NCBI GenBank assembly: GCA_014381555.1
Contig: JACNLO010000048.1
Span: forward strand, 1 to 59,694
Direction: 5' to 3'
Source: Planctomycetota bacterium
GTDB taxonomy: Bacteria; Planctomycetota; Phycisphaerae; Phycisphaerales; SM1A02
DNA: 59,694 nucleotides
Of this stretch, positions 1 to 8,048 are shown piece after piece; the stretch's first letter is position 1; every line of letters begins with the position of its first letter. The position numbers and the translations under genes were made by a program. The notes below the pieces were generated by a model. It did not search any database, was not told where the DNA came from, and saw nothing but the letters and a program-made list of their open reading frames with translations.

Positions 1-586
1 GCGCTGCATCAATACCTTCCTCGCGTAAAATGAAGTCCAGATGGGCAGCGATTTTTGCTGAAGGTATTGACCTGAAGTCAAACCTCTGACACCTGCTCTG
101 AATAGTTGCGGGAACCTTGTGAGGCTCCGTAGTACATAGTATGAACTTCACATGTGACGGAGGTTCTTCCATTGTTTTTAAAAGAGCATTAAATGCTGGA
201 GTAGTAAGCATATGCACTTCATCGATAATATAAATACGATACTTGCACCTAGTCGGTGCCAAGACAGAAGCAGCAATTAAATCCCGCGCTTCCTGAACAC
301 CTCGATTAGACGCACCATCAATTTCAATGACATCCAAATCTTCGCCCCGCAGAATAGCTTTGCTGATTTCGCCCTTCTGCGTCAAATCTTCTGAACTATT
401 AAGTTCACGAGCGAATATCCGCGCCATCGACGTTTTGCCAACTCCTCGAGTTCCAGAAAACAAATATGCATGCGCAGTTCTGTCTGATTCGATTGCATTA
501 CGCAAAGTTCGTGCGATTGGTTCTTGTCCAACGATATCTTCAAATGTTGAAGATCTGTAACGTCTAGCTAATACGGTGTAACTCAA
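1..586 (-). CDS. dnaX: DNA polymerase III subunit gamma/tau, N-terminal part (cut by window edge)
   Basis: Clamp-loader ATPase of the replicative polymerase. Only the first 195 codons are inside the window; the gene runs off the left edge. Reading from a TTG start at 584-586, the protein shows '[12 protein letters not shown]', a Walker A 'GTRGVGKTS', '[12 protein letters not shown]', the Walker B '[10 protein letters not shown]', '[11 protein letters not shown]' and the sensor-1 '[12 protein letters not shown]', all classic DnaX blocks. The TTG start is chosen because a perfect AGGAGG lies 6 nt upstream and the protein starts with the family's usual '[10 protein letters not shown]'. Odd: between the Walker A and IDGASN blocks, where bacterial DnaX normally has four zinc-binding cysteines, there are none ('[18 protein letters not shown]'). 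It is read away from the SRP RNA, which is on the same strand just upstream. Confidence 0.95.
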   Translation of the reverse strand, partial: MSYTVLARRYRSSTFEDIVGQEPIARTLRNAIESDRTAHAYLFSGTRGVGKTSMARIFARELNSSEDLTQKGEISKAILRGEDLDVIEIDGASNRGVQEARDLIAASVLAPTRCKYRIYIIDEVHMLTTPAFNALLKTMEEPPSHVKFILCTTEPHKVPATIQSRCQRFDFRSIPSAKIAAHLDFILREEGIDAA

Positions 587-592
587 TCTAGC

Positions 593-598
593 CCTCCT
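593..598 (-). promoter_or_regulatory. Shine-Dalgarno AGGAGG of dnaX
   Basis: Perfect AGGAGG on the minus strand, 6 nt upstream of a TTG codon. It fixes the non-ATG start of dnaX, as no ATG precedes the conserved N-terminus. Confidence 0.8.
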
Positions 599-614
599 AA
601 GGGTAAAACAAAAT

Positions 615-726
615 CAGGAAGGGCGGCCGGGGACCCAAAGCTCGAGCGACACAACTTATGGCTGCTGCCGTCAAGCCCTGACCAGGTTCGCAGGACGTCC
701 GACTATGAGGCCGACCGCCCTTCCTG
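615..726 (-). ncRNA. ffs: Signal recognition particle RNA (small bacterial SRP RNA)
   Basis: About 110 nt RNA component of the SRP that binds Ffh and targets nascent membrane and secreted proteins. On the minus strand the conserved domain IV reads 'CTGGTCAGGGCTTGACGGC' followed by 'AGCAGCC', matching the canonical GGUCAGGUCC..GG.AGCAGCC pattern with both internal loops. The 5' end (CAGGAAGGGCGG, at 726) pairs with the 3' end (CCGCCCTTCCTG, at 615) to close the long helix. The apical tetraloop appears to be UGAC (URRC type) instead of the usual GGAA/GNRA. It sits between a good promoter and dnaX; SRP RNA next to dnaX is a familiar arrangement. Ends are given to within a few nucleotides. Confidence 0.93.
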
Positions 727-730
727 CTTC

Positions 731-758
731 AGAATAAAGGCATGATACCATGTGTCAA
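731..758 (-). promoter_or_regulatory. Sigma70-type promoter of the SRP RNA
   Basis: Minus strand: -35 TTGACA (753-758), 16-nt spacer, -10 TATTCT (731-736). The predicted transcription start about 6 nt further on coincides with the 5' end of the folded SRP RNA, which supports the call. Confidence 0.55.
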
Positions 759-794
759 GTGTAATCGTCGGTATTTGAAAGGAACACTTCACAC

Positions 795-1910
795 ATGGAT
801 TCAGAGAAAACTAATCTATCGCAAAGCTCATTTGCTGCAGAACAATCGAAAGACCGTGCAAGCAGGCGTTTAGTCATATTGACAATCCGACTTCTATTCA
901 TCACCTTTATGTTCGCTGCTGCAATCCTGCCGTTCATTGCAGGGCTAAACGCAACAAACCAAACTATCGACGAAGTTGTTATTGATCATCTCGGTCCGTT
1001 AATTTCAACGATTGCTTTTGCCATCATCGTTTTAGTGATTGACATCATCACTCCAAACAAAAGACTTTCTGCTGTCCTAGGAGTCTATCTTGGCTTAGTT
1101 GCTGGTCTTTTTGCAGCTCTAGCTGTAAGTCTACTAATTGATTTAATTGGTGACTCTTGGGGGCTCAAACGTGGCGATGTTGCATTTCAATATTTGACCC
1201 TGCTGAAACTAGTTTGTGGAATCACGCTTTGCTACTTTTCAATCAGCATTGTCTTCACAACAAAAGACAACCTTCGGCTGGTACTTCCATACATTGAGTT
1301 CACAAAGAAAGTTAGAGGCATTCGCCCATTACTTGTTGATACGTCAATTTTAATTGATGGAAGAATTAAACAACTTGCAACATCAAAATTTATTGATGCC
1401 CCACTGATTATTCCACAATTCGTTGTCAACGAATTGCATACATTGTCAGACTCGCAAGATAAAACAAAACGAGAGCGAGGGCGCCGAGGCCTTAGCGTTC
1501 TTGCAGTTATTCGGAACTCTTCTCAAATTGAACTCACCATTGAATCCTCAGAAATAACAAGTAGCGGGGTTGACCGAGGGCTACTAGATTTAGCAGAATC
1601 GTGTGGGTATCGTGTTCTTACAACAGATTCTAATCTACAACAGGTTGGGCAAATCGAAGGCATAACTGTTCTCAATCTAAATGACCTCTCCAGTGCAGTT
1701 AGAATGCAAGCTGTTCCTGGTGCAGTTATGCAAATTGAAGTAGTTAGGATGGGCGAGTCACCCAAACAAGGCGTTGGATACCTTCCTGATGGAACCATGG
1801 TTGTAATTGAAGATGGAGGAGAGAGTGTGGGCGAACACGTAATGATTGAAGTTACAAACTCACTTCAAACTTCCGCTGGAAGAATGATTTTCGCGAACTT
1901 AGCTGATTAA
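795..1910 (+). CDS. YacL-like membrane protein with PIN and TRAM domains
   Basis: 371 residues. The N-terminal ~170 residues hold about four transmembrane segments (for example 'LLFITFMFAAAILPFI', 'IAFAIIVLVIDII', 'LVCGITLCYFSISIVF'). A PIN nuclease-fold domain follows at ~195-305 with the acidic site in 'LLVDTSILIDGR' and 'VLTTDSNL'. A C-terminal TRAM RNA-binding domain ('GESPKQGVGYLPDGTMVV') comes last. This order is that of the Bacillus YacL family, a membrane-anchored putative ribonuclease of unknown substrate. PIN acidic residues look intact, so nuclease activity is plausible but not shown. It is transcribed away from the SRP RNA, and its 3' end is 7 bp from the guaA stop (convergent). 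Confidence 0.88.
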   Translation: MDSEKTNLSQSSFAAEQSKDRASRRLVILTIRLLFITFMFAAAILPFIAGLNATNQTIDEVVIDHLGPLISTIAFAIIVLVIDIITPNKRLSAVLGVYLGLVAGLFAALAVSLLIDLIGDSWGLKRGDVAFQYLTLLKLVCGITLCYFSISIVFTTKDNLRLVLPYIEFTKKVRGIRPLLVDTSILIDGRIKQLATSKFIDAPLIIPQFVVNELHTLSDSQDKTKRERGRRGLSVLAVIRNSSQIELTIESSEITSSGVDRGLLDLAESCGYRVLTTDSNLQQVGQIEGITVLNLNDLSSAVRMQAVPGAVMQIEVVRMGESPKQGVGYLPDGTMVVIEDGGESVGEHVMIEVTNSLQTSAGRMIFANLAD

Positions 1911-1917
1911 TTGTCAA

Positions 1918-3507
1918 TCACTCCCACTCGATAGTAGCAGGCGGCTTAGAACTAATATCGTATACAACACGATTAATGCCACGAACTTCATTTATTATTC
2001 TGCTGCTTATTGAACCTAACACGTCATAGGGTATTTTTGCCCAATCCGCGGTCATGAAGTCTTGTGTTTCAACAGCTCGCACAGCTACAACCGACTCGTA
2101 CGTTCTCCCATCGCCCATTACTCCAACGCTCTGAACTGGCAGCAACACAGCAAACACTTGGTCGGTATTTCTATAGATATTCGCTGCAACTATTTCTTCC
2201 AACAGAATTTCATCACATTCACGCAAGACCGTAAGTTTTGGCTCTGTAATTTCACCTAAACATCTAACTGACAATCCAGGACCGGGAAACGGATGGCGCC
2301 AAATAATCCCATCTGGCAAACCTAGGACTTCTCCAAGTTTACGAACTTCGTCTTTGAATAAATCTCTTAGAGGCTCAATCAAATCAAAACCCAATTCTTC
2401 GGGCAAGCCGCCTACATTATGATGAAGTTTTATATTTGCAGCAGCGCCACTATAACCATGCCCCGACTCAATCACATCGGGATACAACGTGCCCTGCGCC
2501 AAAAATTGTATTTCATGTTCTGATTCACCTTGTATACTTGCAGCGGCTTCCTTGAACACTTCAATAAATCGATGCCCGATTTTCGTTCGCTTTTCCTGAG
2601 GGTCAACAATCTCATGAAGATCTTCGAGGAACTGTTTTGATGCATCAACTACTCGCAAATCAATTTCAAAATGATCTCTAAACGTTGTCTCAACATAAGA
2701 CCGCTCATTTTTTCTGAGCAATCCATTGTCGACAAACACACACACTAATTGTTCACCAATTGCTTCATGTAACAAGGCAGCAACTACAGCTGAATCAACC
2801 CCCCCACTTAAGCCACAGAGCACACGTCGATTACCAACTTGCTCCCGAATGAGTGCACATTGTTCATCCTTAAAGTCAGACATTCGCCAAGTATCTTGCA
2901 AACCACAAATTTCATAGAGAAAGTTACGAAGCAAATCTACACCATGTGGCGTGTGTGTTACCTCGGGGTGAAACTGGACACCATAAAATTGTTTTTGACT
3001 GTGCAAAACTGCGGCCATAGGGCATGTCGAAGTTGTCGCTAATATTTGAAAATCATCACTAAGTGTTTCAACCTGATCCCCGTGACTCATCCAAACCGAA
3101 GTGTCTTCAGGTATCCCACGAAGTAAGCCCTCTGTTTGAATAACATGAAGAGAAGCGCGTCCAAACTCACGAGCGTGAGCACCTTCAATGTTACATCCAA
3201 GCATTAGGCATCCGACTTGCATTCCATAGCAGATACCCAAAACTGGTACCCCAAGATCAAATAATCTTTCATCACACCTAGGCGAGTTCTCTTCATTAAC
3301 GCTACATGGACCACCAGAAAGAATAATTCCTGCCAGATTATGCTTTGCCAACTCTTCGATCGGGGTGTCTGGAGCCATTAAAAGACTAAAAGCACCGGCC
3401 TCTCTAACCCTTCTGGCAATGAGTTGAGCATATTGGCTGCCAAAATCAAGGATTAGGACCGTTTCATGACCTTTTTGCGTAGAAGATGTTGAATTACCGT
3501 TTCTCAT
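1918..3507 (-). CDS. guaA: GMP synthase (glutamine-hydrolysing)
   Basis: Converts XMP to GMP using glutamine and ATP, the last step of guanine nucleotide synthesis. Of 529 residues, the N-terminal half is a class I glutamine amidotransferase ('[18 protein letters not shown]', Cys nucleophile in 'LGICYGMQ', '[11 protein letters not shown]'). Then comes the ATP-pyrophosphatase domain with the P-loop '[17 protein letters not shown]', and the dimerisation domain ending in '[19 protein letters not shown]', the standard GuaA C-terminus. An open frame extends 30 codons further upstream, but it would run into the divergent gene at 3540; the ATG at 3505-3507 gives the usual short N-terminus. Only 32 bp separate it from the divergent RsbW-like gene. 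Confidence 0.96.
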   Translation of the reverse strand: MRNGNSTSSTQKGHETVLILDFGSQYAQLIARRVREAGAFSLLMAPDTPIEELAKHNLAGIILSGGPCSVNEENSPRCDERLFDLGVPVLGICYGMQVGCLMLGCNIEGAHAREFGRASLHVIQTEGLLRGIPEDTSVWMSHGDQVETLSDDFQILATTSTCPMAAVLHSQKQFYGVQFHPEVTHTPHGVDLLRNFLYEICGLQDTWRMSDFKDEQCALIREQVGNRRVLCGLSGGVDSAVVAALLHEAIGEQLVCVFVDNGLLRKNERSYVETTFRDHFEIDLRVVDASKQFLEDLHEIVDPQEKRTKIGHRFIEVFKEAAASIQGESEHEIQFLAQGTLYPDVIESGHGYSGAAANIKLHHNVGGLPEELGFDLIEPLRDLFKDEVRKLGEVLGLPDGIIWRHPFPGPGLSVRCLGEITEPKLTVLRECDEILLEEIVAANIYRNTDQVFAVLLPVQSVGVMGDGRTYESVVAVRAVETQDFMTADWAKIPYDVLGSISSRIINEVRGINRVVYDISSKPPATIEWE

Positions 3508-3539
3508 AAGAACATGGCAGAGTACCATGAATGTGACAA

Positions 3540-4007
3540 ATGAGTACAACCCTCTCGACATCAGAGTGCACGATTGATTTTCCAACCTCTCCTGCATGGT
3601 TTCGCTCGATACGAAAACTCATCACATCTGCTGCCACGCAGTGTGGTTTTTCTAATCGAGAGGCAGGTCAAGTTTCAATGGCAGTAGATGAAGCGTTAAG
3701 CAACATATACAGGCATGGATACATGGGCTCGACAGATGGGCGAGTACGTTTCACATATAAAACATATACCACCCCGTTACCAAAAATTATGATTGAGATT
3801 GAAGACGACGCTATTCAAGTTGACTCGAACCTCATTCAGTCTCGTGATTTGCAAGACATCAAACCAGGAGGCCTTGGGGTACACTTAATTCAAACAGTTA
3901 TGAATCACGCAACTTGGACCAAGAGAGATCAGGGAGGAATGAAACTTTCCATGTCAAAAACTGCAACAAATACACACACAACTCCCATACAATCAGCTCA
4001 AAAGTAA
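3540..4007 (+). CDS. RsbW/SpoIIAB-like anti-sigma factor serine kinase
   Basis: 155 residues with a GHKL/HATPase_c fold. The N box is in '[15 protein letters not shown]' and the G box in '[15 protein letters not shown]', as in RsbW, SpoIIAB and related anti-sigma kinases. Such proteins bind a sigma factor or other target and phosphorylate an STAS antagonist. The next gene is exactly such an STAS protein, and the two overlap by one base (TAATG), so they are surely cotranscribed. No sigma factor gene lies next to them, so the target is unknown. A matching PP2C phosphatase is found at 21789-22985 and another STAS protein at 27872-28279. The C-terminal ~20 residues are low-complexity and Thr-rich. 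Confidence 0.85.
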   Translation: MSTTLSTSECTIDFPTSPAWFRSIRKLITSAATQCGFSNREAGQVSMAVDEALSNIYRHGYMGSTDGRVRFTYKTYTTPLPKIMIEIEDDAIQVDSNLIQSRDLQDIKPGGLGVHLIQTVMNHATWTKRDQGGMKLSMSKTATNTHTTPIQSAQK

Positions 4008-4351
4008 TGGACAAATCAACGCTACAAATTGACATCGAAGTTTCAGAGAATTCCACTGTGATTACTCCCCTTGGAGATATAGATTTGAGCAAATCTAGTG
4101 ACCTACGAGTTGCTCTTCGCCCAATCATAGATGCAAAAACAGAGAGAATTGTTGTTGACTTGTCGCATGTACCGTACATGGATTCTTCAGGGATAGCAAC
4201 GTTGATTGAAGGTTTGCAACTCTCAAAGAAATCAAACATTTGCTTTGTCCTTTGTTCTCTCCAAGAAGGCGTCCGTTCAATTATCGAACTGGCAAGGCTC
4301 GATCAAATTTTTACTATCTTTGATACAAGAGAAGATTCGCTTGCCCACTAA
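4007..4351 (+). CDS. STAS-domain protein (anti-sigma factor antagonist or MlaB-like)
   Basis: 114 residues, a single STAS domain. The conserved phospho-acceptor loop reads 'PYMDSSGIATLIEG', close to the D-S-S-G of SpoIIAA/RsbV. The start is the ATG that overlaps the upstream stop (TAATG); longer frames would run through the kinase gene. Between an RsbW-like kinase and an MlaE-type permease it can be read in two ways: as the antagonist released by dephosphorylation, or as an MlaB-like subunit of the lipid transporter, which is also an STAS protein. Both readings fit what is visible, and this protein may physically link signalling to the transporter. Confidence 0.85.
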   Translation: MDKSTLQIDIEVSENSTVITPLGDIDLSKSSDLRVALRPIIDAKTERIVVDLSHVPYMDSSGIATLIEGLQLSKKSNICFVLCSLQEGVRSIIELARLDQIFTIFDTREDSLAH

Positions 4352-5183
4352 TACAGAAAAACCAACAAAACCAAACACCGTGCTCCGAACCTTAGAAGCT
4401 TGGGGAAATATCTGGATTCGACTCTTTGAATTCTTAGGCGGTGTATTCGGAATTGTTTTCGACGTAATAATTTGGCTCAAACGTTCGATTTTTGACAAAG
4501 ATGTTCGCTTTGGACGAGCTGCAACTGTTGGACAAATAGTCAGGATAGGTGTTAGATCTATCGGGATTGTTTGCCTTGTTTGTGGGTGTATTGGTCTAAT
4601 ACTTGCTGTTCAAATGGAACCACCTTTAGCAACTTTTGGTCAAACCGACAAAATTGCAAATATCGTTGGCGTTGCAATTCTTCGAGAACTTGGACCTCTG
4701 ATTTCAGCAATTGTACTTACCGGTTTTGCAGGAGCTGCAATTGCAGCCGAACTAGGGACGATGGTCGTTGGAGAGGAAATAGAAGCGCTAGAATCCCAAG
4801 CACTTAATCCAATTAGATTTCTCGCGGTTCCAAGAGTTCTTGCTACAACTTTGAGTCTCGTCTTACTTACCATCATTGCAGATGTAGTTGCCATCTTCTC
4901 GGCAGGGTTCGTATCAATCGAATTGCTCGGCGTTCCGTATGAACTTTACAAAGCAAACACACTCTCGCAAGTAGCAATTTCTGACTTTACAACCGGACTG
5001 TTCAAAGCGGGCGTCTTTGGGCTGATTCTTGCTTCAATTGCATGTTACAACGGATTCAAAGTAAGCGGAGGCGCAGCGGGCGTAGGAAAGGCAACGACAG
5101 ATACTGTTGTGCAAAGCGTGGTCTCCATTGTTATCGCAGACCTCATATTCTCAGCCATGTTCTACCAGCTTGGCTGGGTTTGA
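4341..5183 (+). CDS. MlaE/YrbE-family ABC transporter permease
   Basis: About 280 residues, with MlaE-family blocks 'ILRELGPLISAIVLTGFAGAAIAAELGTM', here split as 'LRELGPLISAIVLTG' and 'AAIAAELGTMVVGEEIEAL', followed by 'NPIRFLAVPRVLA' and about five hydrophobic segments. MlaE permeases move phospholipids between the inner and outer membranes of Gram-negative cells, with an ATPase (MlaF) and an MCE protein (MlaD), neither of which is nearby. The start is proposed as TTG at 4341, overlapping the STAS gene by 11 nt with a weak AGAGAAG upstream; GTG at 4380 is the alternative. It ends 7 bp from the convergent gene. Confidence 0.87.
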   Translation: MPTNTEKPTKPNTVLRTLEAWGNIWIRLFEFLGGVFGIVFDVIIWLKRSIFDKDVRFGRAATVGQIVRIGVRSIGIVCLVCGCIGLILAVQMEPPLATFGQTDKIANIVGVAILRELGPLISAIVLTGFAGAAIAAELGTMVVGEEIEALESQALNPIRFLAVPRVLATTLSLVLLTIIADVVAIFSAGFVSIELLGVPYELYKANTLSQVAISDFTTGLFKAGVFGLILASIACYNGFKVSGGAAGVGKATTDTVVQSVVSIVIADLIFSAMFYQLGWV

Positions 5184-5190
5184 CTCTTCG

Positions 5191-6945
5191 TCAATCTGAC
5201 TCTGGTTTTAGCATGACAACGTGAGCAGTAAGGCCTGTATCATCAGCAGTCATGTTCCACGCCATCGGTCCGAGCAAAGAAGCAAAAGCGTCTGAAATCT
5301 TGGTTTGCAATTCCGAGTTCTTAAAAAACTCAGGCCTCATTTCAGCTGCCATTTCAGGGTCGAAAGCTTCAACTTCATCGAACATCTGCTTTGTCATTGC
5401 ATCTGACACTGCTGTTTGCAATTCAATACTCTTCTTTAAATCAGAATAACCCCATGAGGAAACATCTTCATTTGAAAGCATTGATAGTGCAGCATTTGAG
5501 CTAAAAGAAACTTTGTTTTCCTTTGGGTTCGCTGTTGACCTTAGAGCATTTTCAACTGCATTTGTTGAGCCAATGAAGGCATATCCTCCACTGACTGCTA
5601 AGGACATTTCCAATGGGTACGGCAAAGGCATTGGCATTGCGCTTGAGAAATCAATTGTAAACAGTTGATTCCCTAAAAAGTCAGTAGGCGTCGCGCCCAT
5701 CATTGGCAAAGTTGATCCAAGTGTATTTCCAAACGCCTCTTCATCTTTACATTCAATCGCAAAGAGATACCCAATACTATCATCTGTCAAAGGTAATTGA
5801 CCTGTAGAAAAGGTATGGTATGTAGAACCTAGAGGATTAAAGAAGAGGTTAAAACCTGCTTCCATCTGATCCATATGCCCAGCCATTTGTATCCCTAGCA
5901 TAGGGTTACTCATCAGTGTTTCCTTGATGAGTGAAGTGAACTTAGACAAATCAATTTGCCCTTGTGAATAACTCAAGGCATCTGGCGCAACAAAGGAAGG
6001 GATTGGCTCACTAGTAGTGTTTGCACCAATCAAACCCATCAATCCAGTGCGACCATCGTTCATGAGTGCCGTATATGTTGCTTCAATAAATACATCGGAG
6101 GAAGGCGAGATAGTTACCGACTCAGCAATTCCATCGATATCACCAATTGCTGTTTTAAGTGTTGGCAAGAACATCATAGCCATCCCAGAAGAATCAATTT
6201 GCATAATCGTGTCAGCAAGATTCGTGAGTAGGACTGCTGCAAAAATATCACCATCAGTTCCACATGTATCAAGCAAGGATAAGTAGTCAGCATTGCTTGC
6301 AAGGGTCCCATTTTCTGGCTCGCCATCAATTGCAGAGAACGCTGAAGCAATTGCATCTGGCTCTGATCCTAAGAACAAGTAACCATCACTAAACACAAGG
6401 TATATACGGCTAAAAGCATTTGGGTCAATATTCAAGTTTGGCATAGGTGCGGCTGCAGGAAGAGCATATTCAATCACCCAAACATCCCGACCAGAGAGAC
6501 TTACAGTTTCATATTCCAATCCTGCATTACCTGCGAACTCTTCGAATTTGGTAGAGAACATGGCATCGTACATAGGATCGTCAAGTTCAATCATCCCTAA
6601 AAATCCAATCCCAACTGATCCTACTTCATAATCTACTACTGGGTAAAGAGCAAAACCGGCATCCCCAGTTGGAGGCGTCCACGTTTCTTTATCTATCCCG
6701 AGTTGTCCTAATATCTCAGTGCACTCCGTAGACCCGACAGAGCATGACTCGCTACCTATTTGCTCTTTGATAGAAGATGCTATTTCAAAGATTGTGTCGC
6801 AAACTCCAGAGTCTTGCAAGTGAGTTATTACTTTTCCAACGTCCGAAGTTGAAACAACTGCTATCGTGGTTTCTGGAACTACGTCTTGGATTTGGACATC
6901 TGAAAGCGCAATCGTAGTGGCAATTAATGGTGTTAAAAAGAACAT
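5191..6945 (-). CDS. Exported protein of unknown function (possibly DUF3352-like)
   Basis: 584 residues. The N-terminus ('MFFLTPLIATTIALS') is a short hydrophobic stretch that fits a signal peptide, preceded by AGGAG at good spacing. The body is rich in Met, Ser and acidic residues, with no transmembrane segment and four cysteines near residues 48-75 and later. It contains two similar halves in which a propeller- or sheet-like motif recurs ('YLFLGSEPDAIASAFSAI' versus 'YAFIGSTNAVENALRSTA'), typical of the DUF3352-type 'how many molecules above zero' proteins seen in PVC bacteria, but I do not recognise a function. It is followed 49 bp upstream by the protease gene on the same strand, so the two may be cotranscribed. 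Confidence 0.7.
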   Translation of the reverse strand: MFFLTPLIATTIALSDVQIQDVVPETTIAVVSTSDVGKVITHLQDSGVCDTIFEIASSIKEQIGSESCSVGSTECTEILGQLGIDKETWTPPTGDAGFALYPVVDYEVGSVGIGFLGMIELDDPMYDAMFSTKFEEFAGNAGLEYETVSLSGRDVWVIEYALPAAAPMPNLNIDPNAFSRIYLVFSDGYLFLGSEPDAIASAFSAIDGEPENGTLASNADYLSLLDTCGTDGDIFAAVLLTNLADTIMQIDSSGMAMMFLPTLKTAIGDIDGIAESVTISPSSDVFIEATYTALMNDGRTGLMGLIGANTTSEPIPSFVAPDALSYSQGQIDLSKFTSLIKETLMSNPMLGIQMAGHMDQMEAGFNLFFNPLGSTYHTFSTGQLPLTDDSIGYLFAIECKDEEAFGNTLGSTLPMMGATPTDFLGNQLFTIDFSSAMPMPLPYPLEMSLAVSGGYAFIGSTNAVENALRSTANPKENKVSFSSNAALSMLSNEDVSSWGYSDLKKSIELQTAVSDAMTKQMFDEVEAFDPEMAAEMRPEFFKNSELQTKISDAFASLLGPMAWNMTADDTGLTAHVVMLKPESD

Positions 6946-6994
6946 AAAGTACTCCTATCGTTTCATTTTTACTGTGCAATGAATCATGTTTATC

Positions 6995-7969
6995 TTATTG
7001 GGAATCGTTGTTGCTATCTTTCAATTGAGACGCAATCCCATTTTCTGAACGCTTTGGTGGCTTGTGGTAAAGATGCCCTGCATTTGGGTTTTTTTCGTCA
7101 TACGCAAATGCTTCACGATTCCGAATAAAATCCTTTACATACCTTGTTGGGATTGCAAAGTTTAATGACTCGGCAGCTGTAATTCCCATATTTGTAATAC
7201 CAACAACTTCACCTTGACTATTAAAGAGAGGACCACCAGAATTACCAGGGTTAATTGCTGCATCCGTTTGGATGTAGGTCAACCCGTCAAAACTTCTTTG
7301 CTTTGTAGAAATCACTCCTTGGCTCATTGATCTTTCTAGACCAAGAGGATTTCCAATTGCAAAAACTGTTTCTCCTACTTCAATCTTTTCCGCTTCTTCC
7401 AGAACTGAGAAGTCAAATGGTTCATCATCTGGATGCGAAAGCTGCAATAATGCCAAATCCAGATGATTATTGACCGCAATAATAACTACATCTTCAATGG
7501 TAGTTCGTTTCAAAGTTCCATCTTCCTGTGGAATCCAGACAGTAGCACGAAGATCCGTTTCGCCTTGTATCACATGAGCATTTGTGATGGCGTACCCATC
7601 TTCGTTGAGCAAAACGCCTGAACCAAGCCCTCCTGGGGTTGAAACTTTAATGACCGATGCACCAACTCTTTTTGCCTGTTCTCTTGGGCTACGCTCTGGC
7701 AATTGCACAGCCGTTCGAAAAAGACTCGAAGTATCAAGGTCTGAAGAATCATCGATCGGATCAGCAGCGTCTACTTCCTTCACTTGGGACATTTCGACTT
7801 CGATAACTTCGGAGCCGATATCGACCCACAACTTGTTATCTGTTTGTTTAATGATTTTTCCATGAACTTCACCTCCACTATTGAGGCGGACAATGTCAGC
7901 TGAGGCGTCGCTTAAGGCACAACACAGAAACAAAAAGGTCAGCAGTTTTATTTTTACCTGTTTAATCAT
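6995..7969 (-). CDS. Periplasmic trypsin-like serine protease (HtrA-like, no PDZ)
   Basis: 324 residues. Signal peptide ('LLTFLFLCCALSDASA'), then a small N-terminal beta domain ('VRLNSGGEVHGKIIKQ', residues ~25-70) that resembles the short 'substrate-sensing' domain of other planctomycete exoproteins. The S1C protease domain follows with His in 'YAITNAHVIQG', Asp in 'NNHLDLALLQL' and Ser in 'AAINPGNSGGPLFN'. The triad is complete. Canonical DegP/DegS have one or two PDZ domains after the protease; here only ~50 residues of polar tail follow, so substrate recognition must differ. Likely role: envelope protein quality control or processing. Confidence 0.88.
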   Translation of the reverse strand: MIKQVKIKLLTFLFLCCALSDASADIVRLNSGGEVHGKIIKQTDNKLWVDIGSEVIEVEMSQVKEVDAADPIDDSSDLDTSSLFRTAVQLPERSPREQAKRVGASVIKVSTPGGLGSGVLLNEDGYAITNAHVIQGETDLRATVWIPQEDGTLKRTTIEDVVIIAVNNHLDLALLQLSHPDDEPFDFSVLEEAEKIEVGETVFAIGNPLGLERSMSQGVISTKQRSFDGLTYIQTDAAINPGNSGGPLFNSQGEVVGITNMGITAAESLNFAIPTRYVKDFIRNREAFAYDEKNPNAGHLYHKPPKRSENGIASQLKDSNNDSQ

Positions 7970-8048
7970 ATAACTCTCTTAACACATACTATATCCACCG
8001 CTCAAGCGTGATAGCATATATAGAGCATTAAATCTTAGGAATAATATC

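Noticed and set aside
327-560. Plus-strand ORF of 77 codons near the left edge
   Set aside because: Shadow of dnaX, which is unmistakable on the minus strand.
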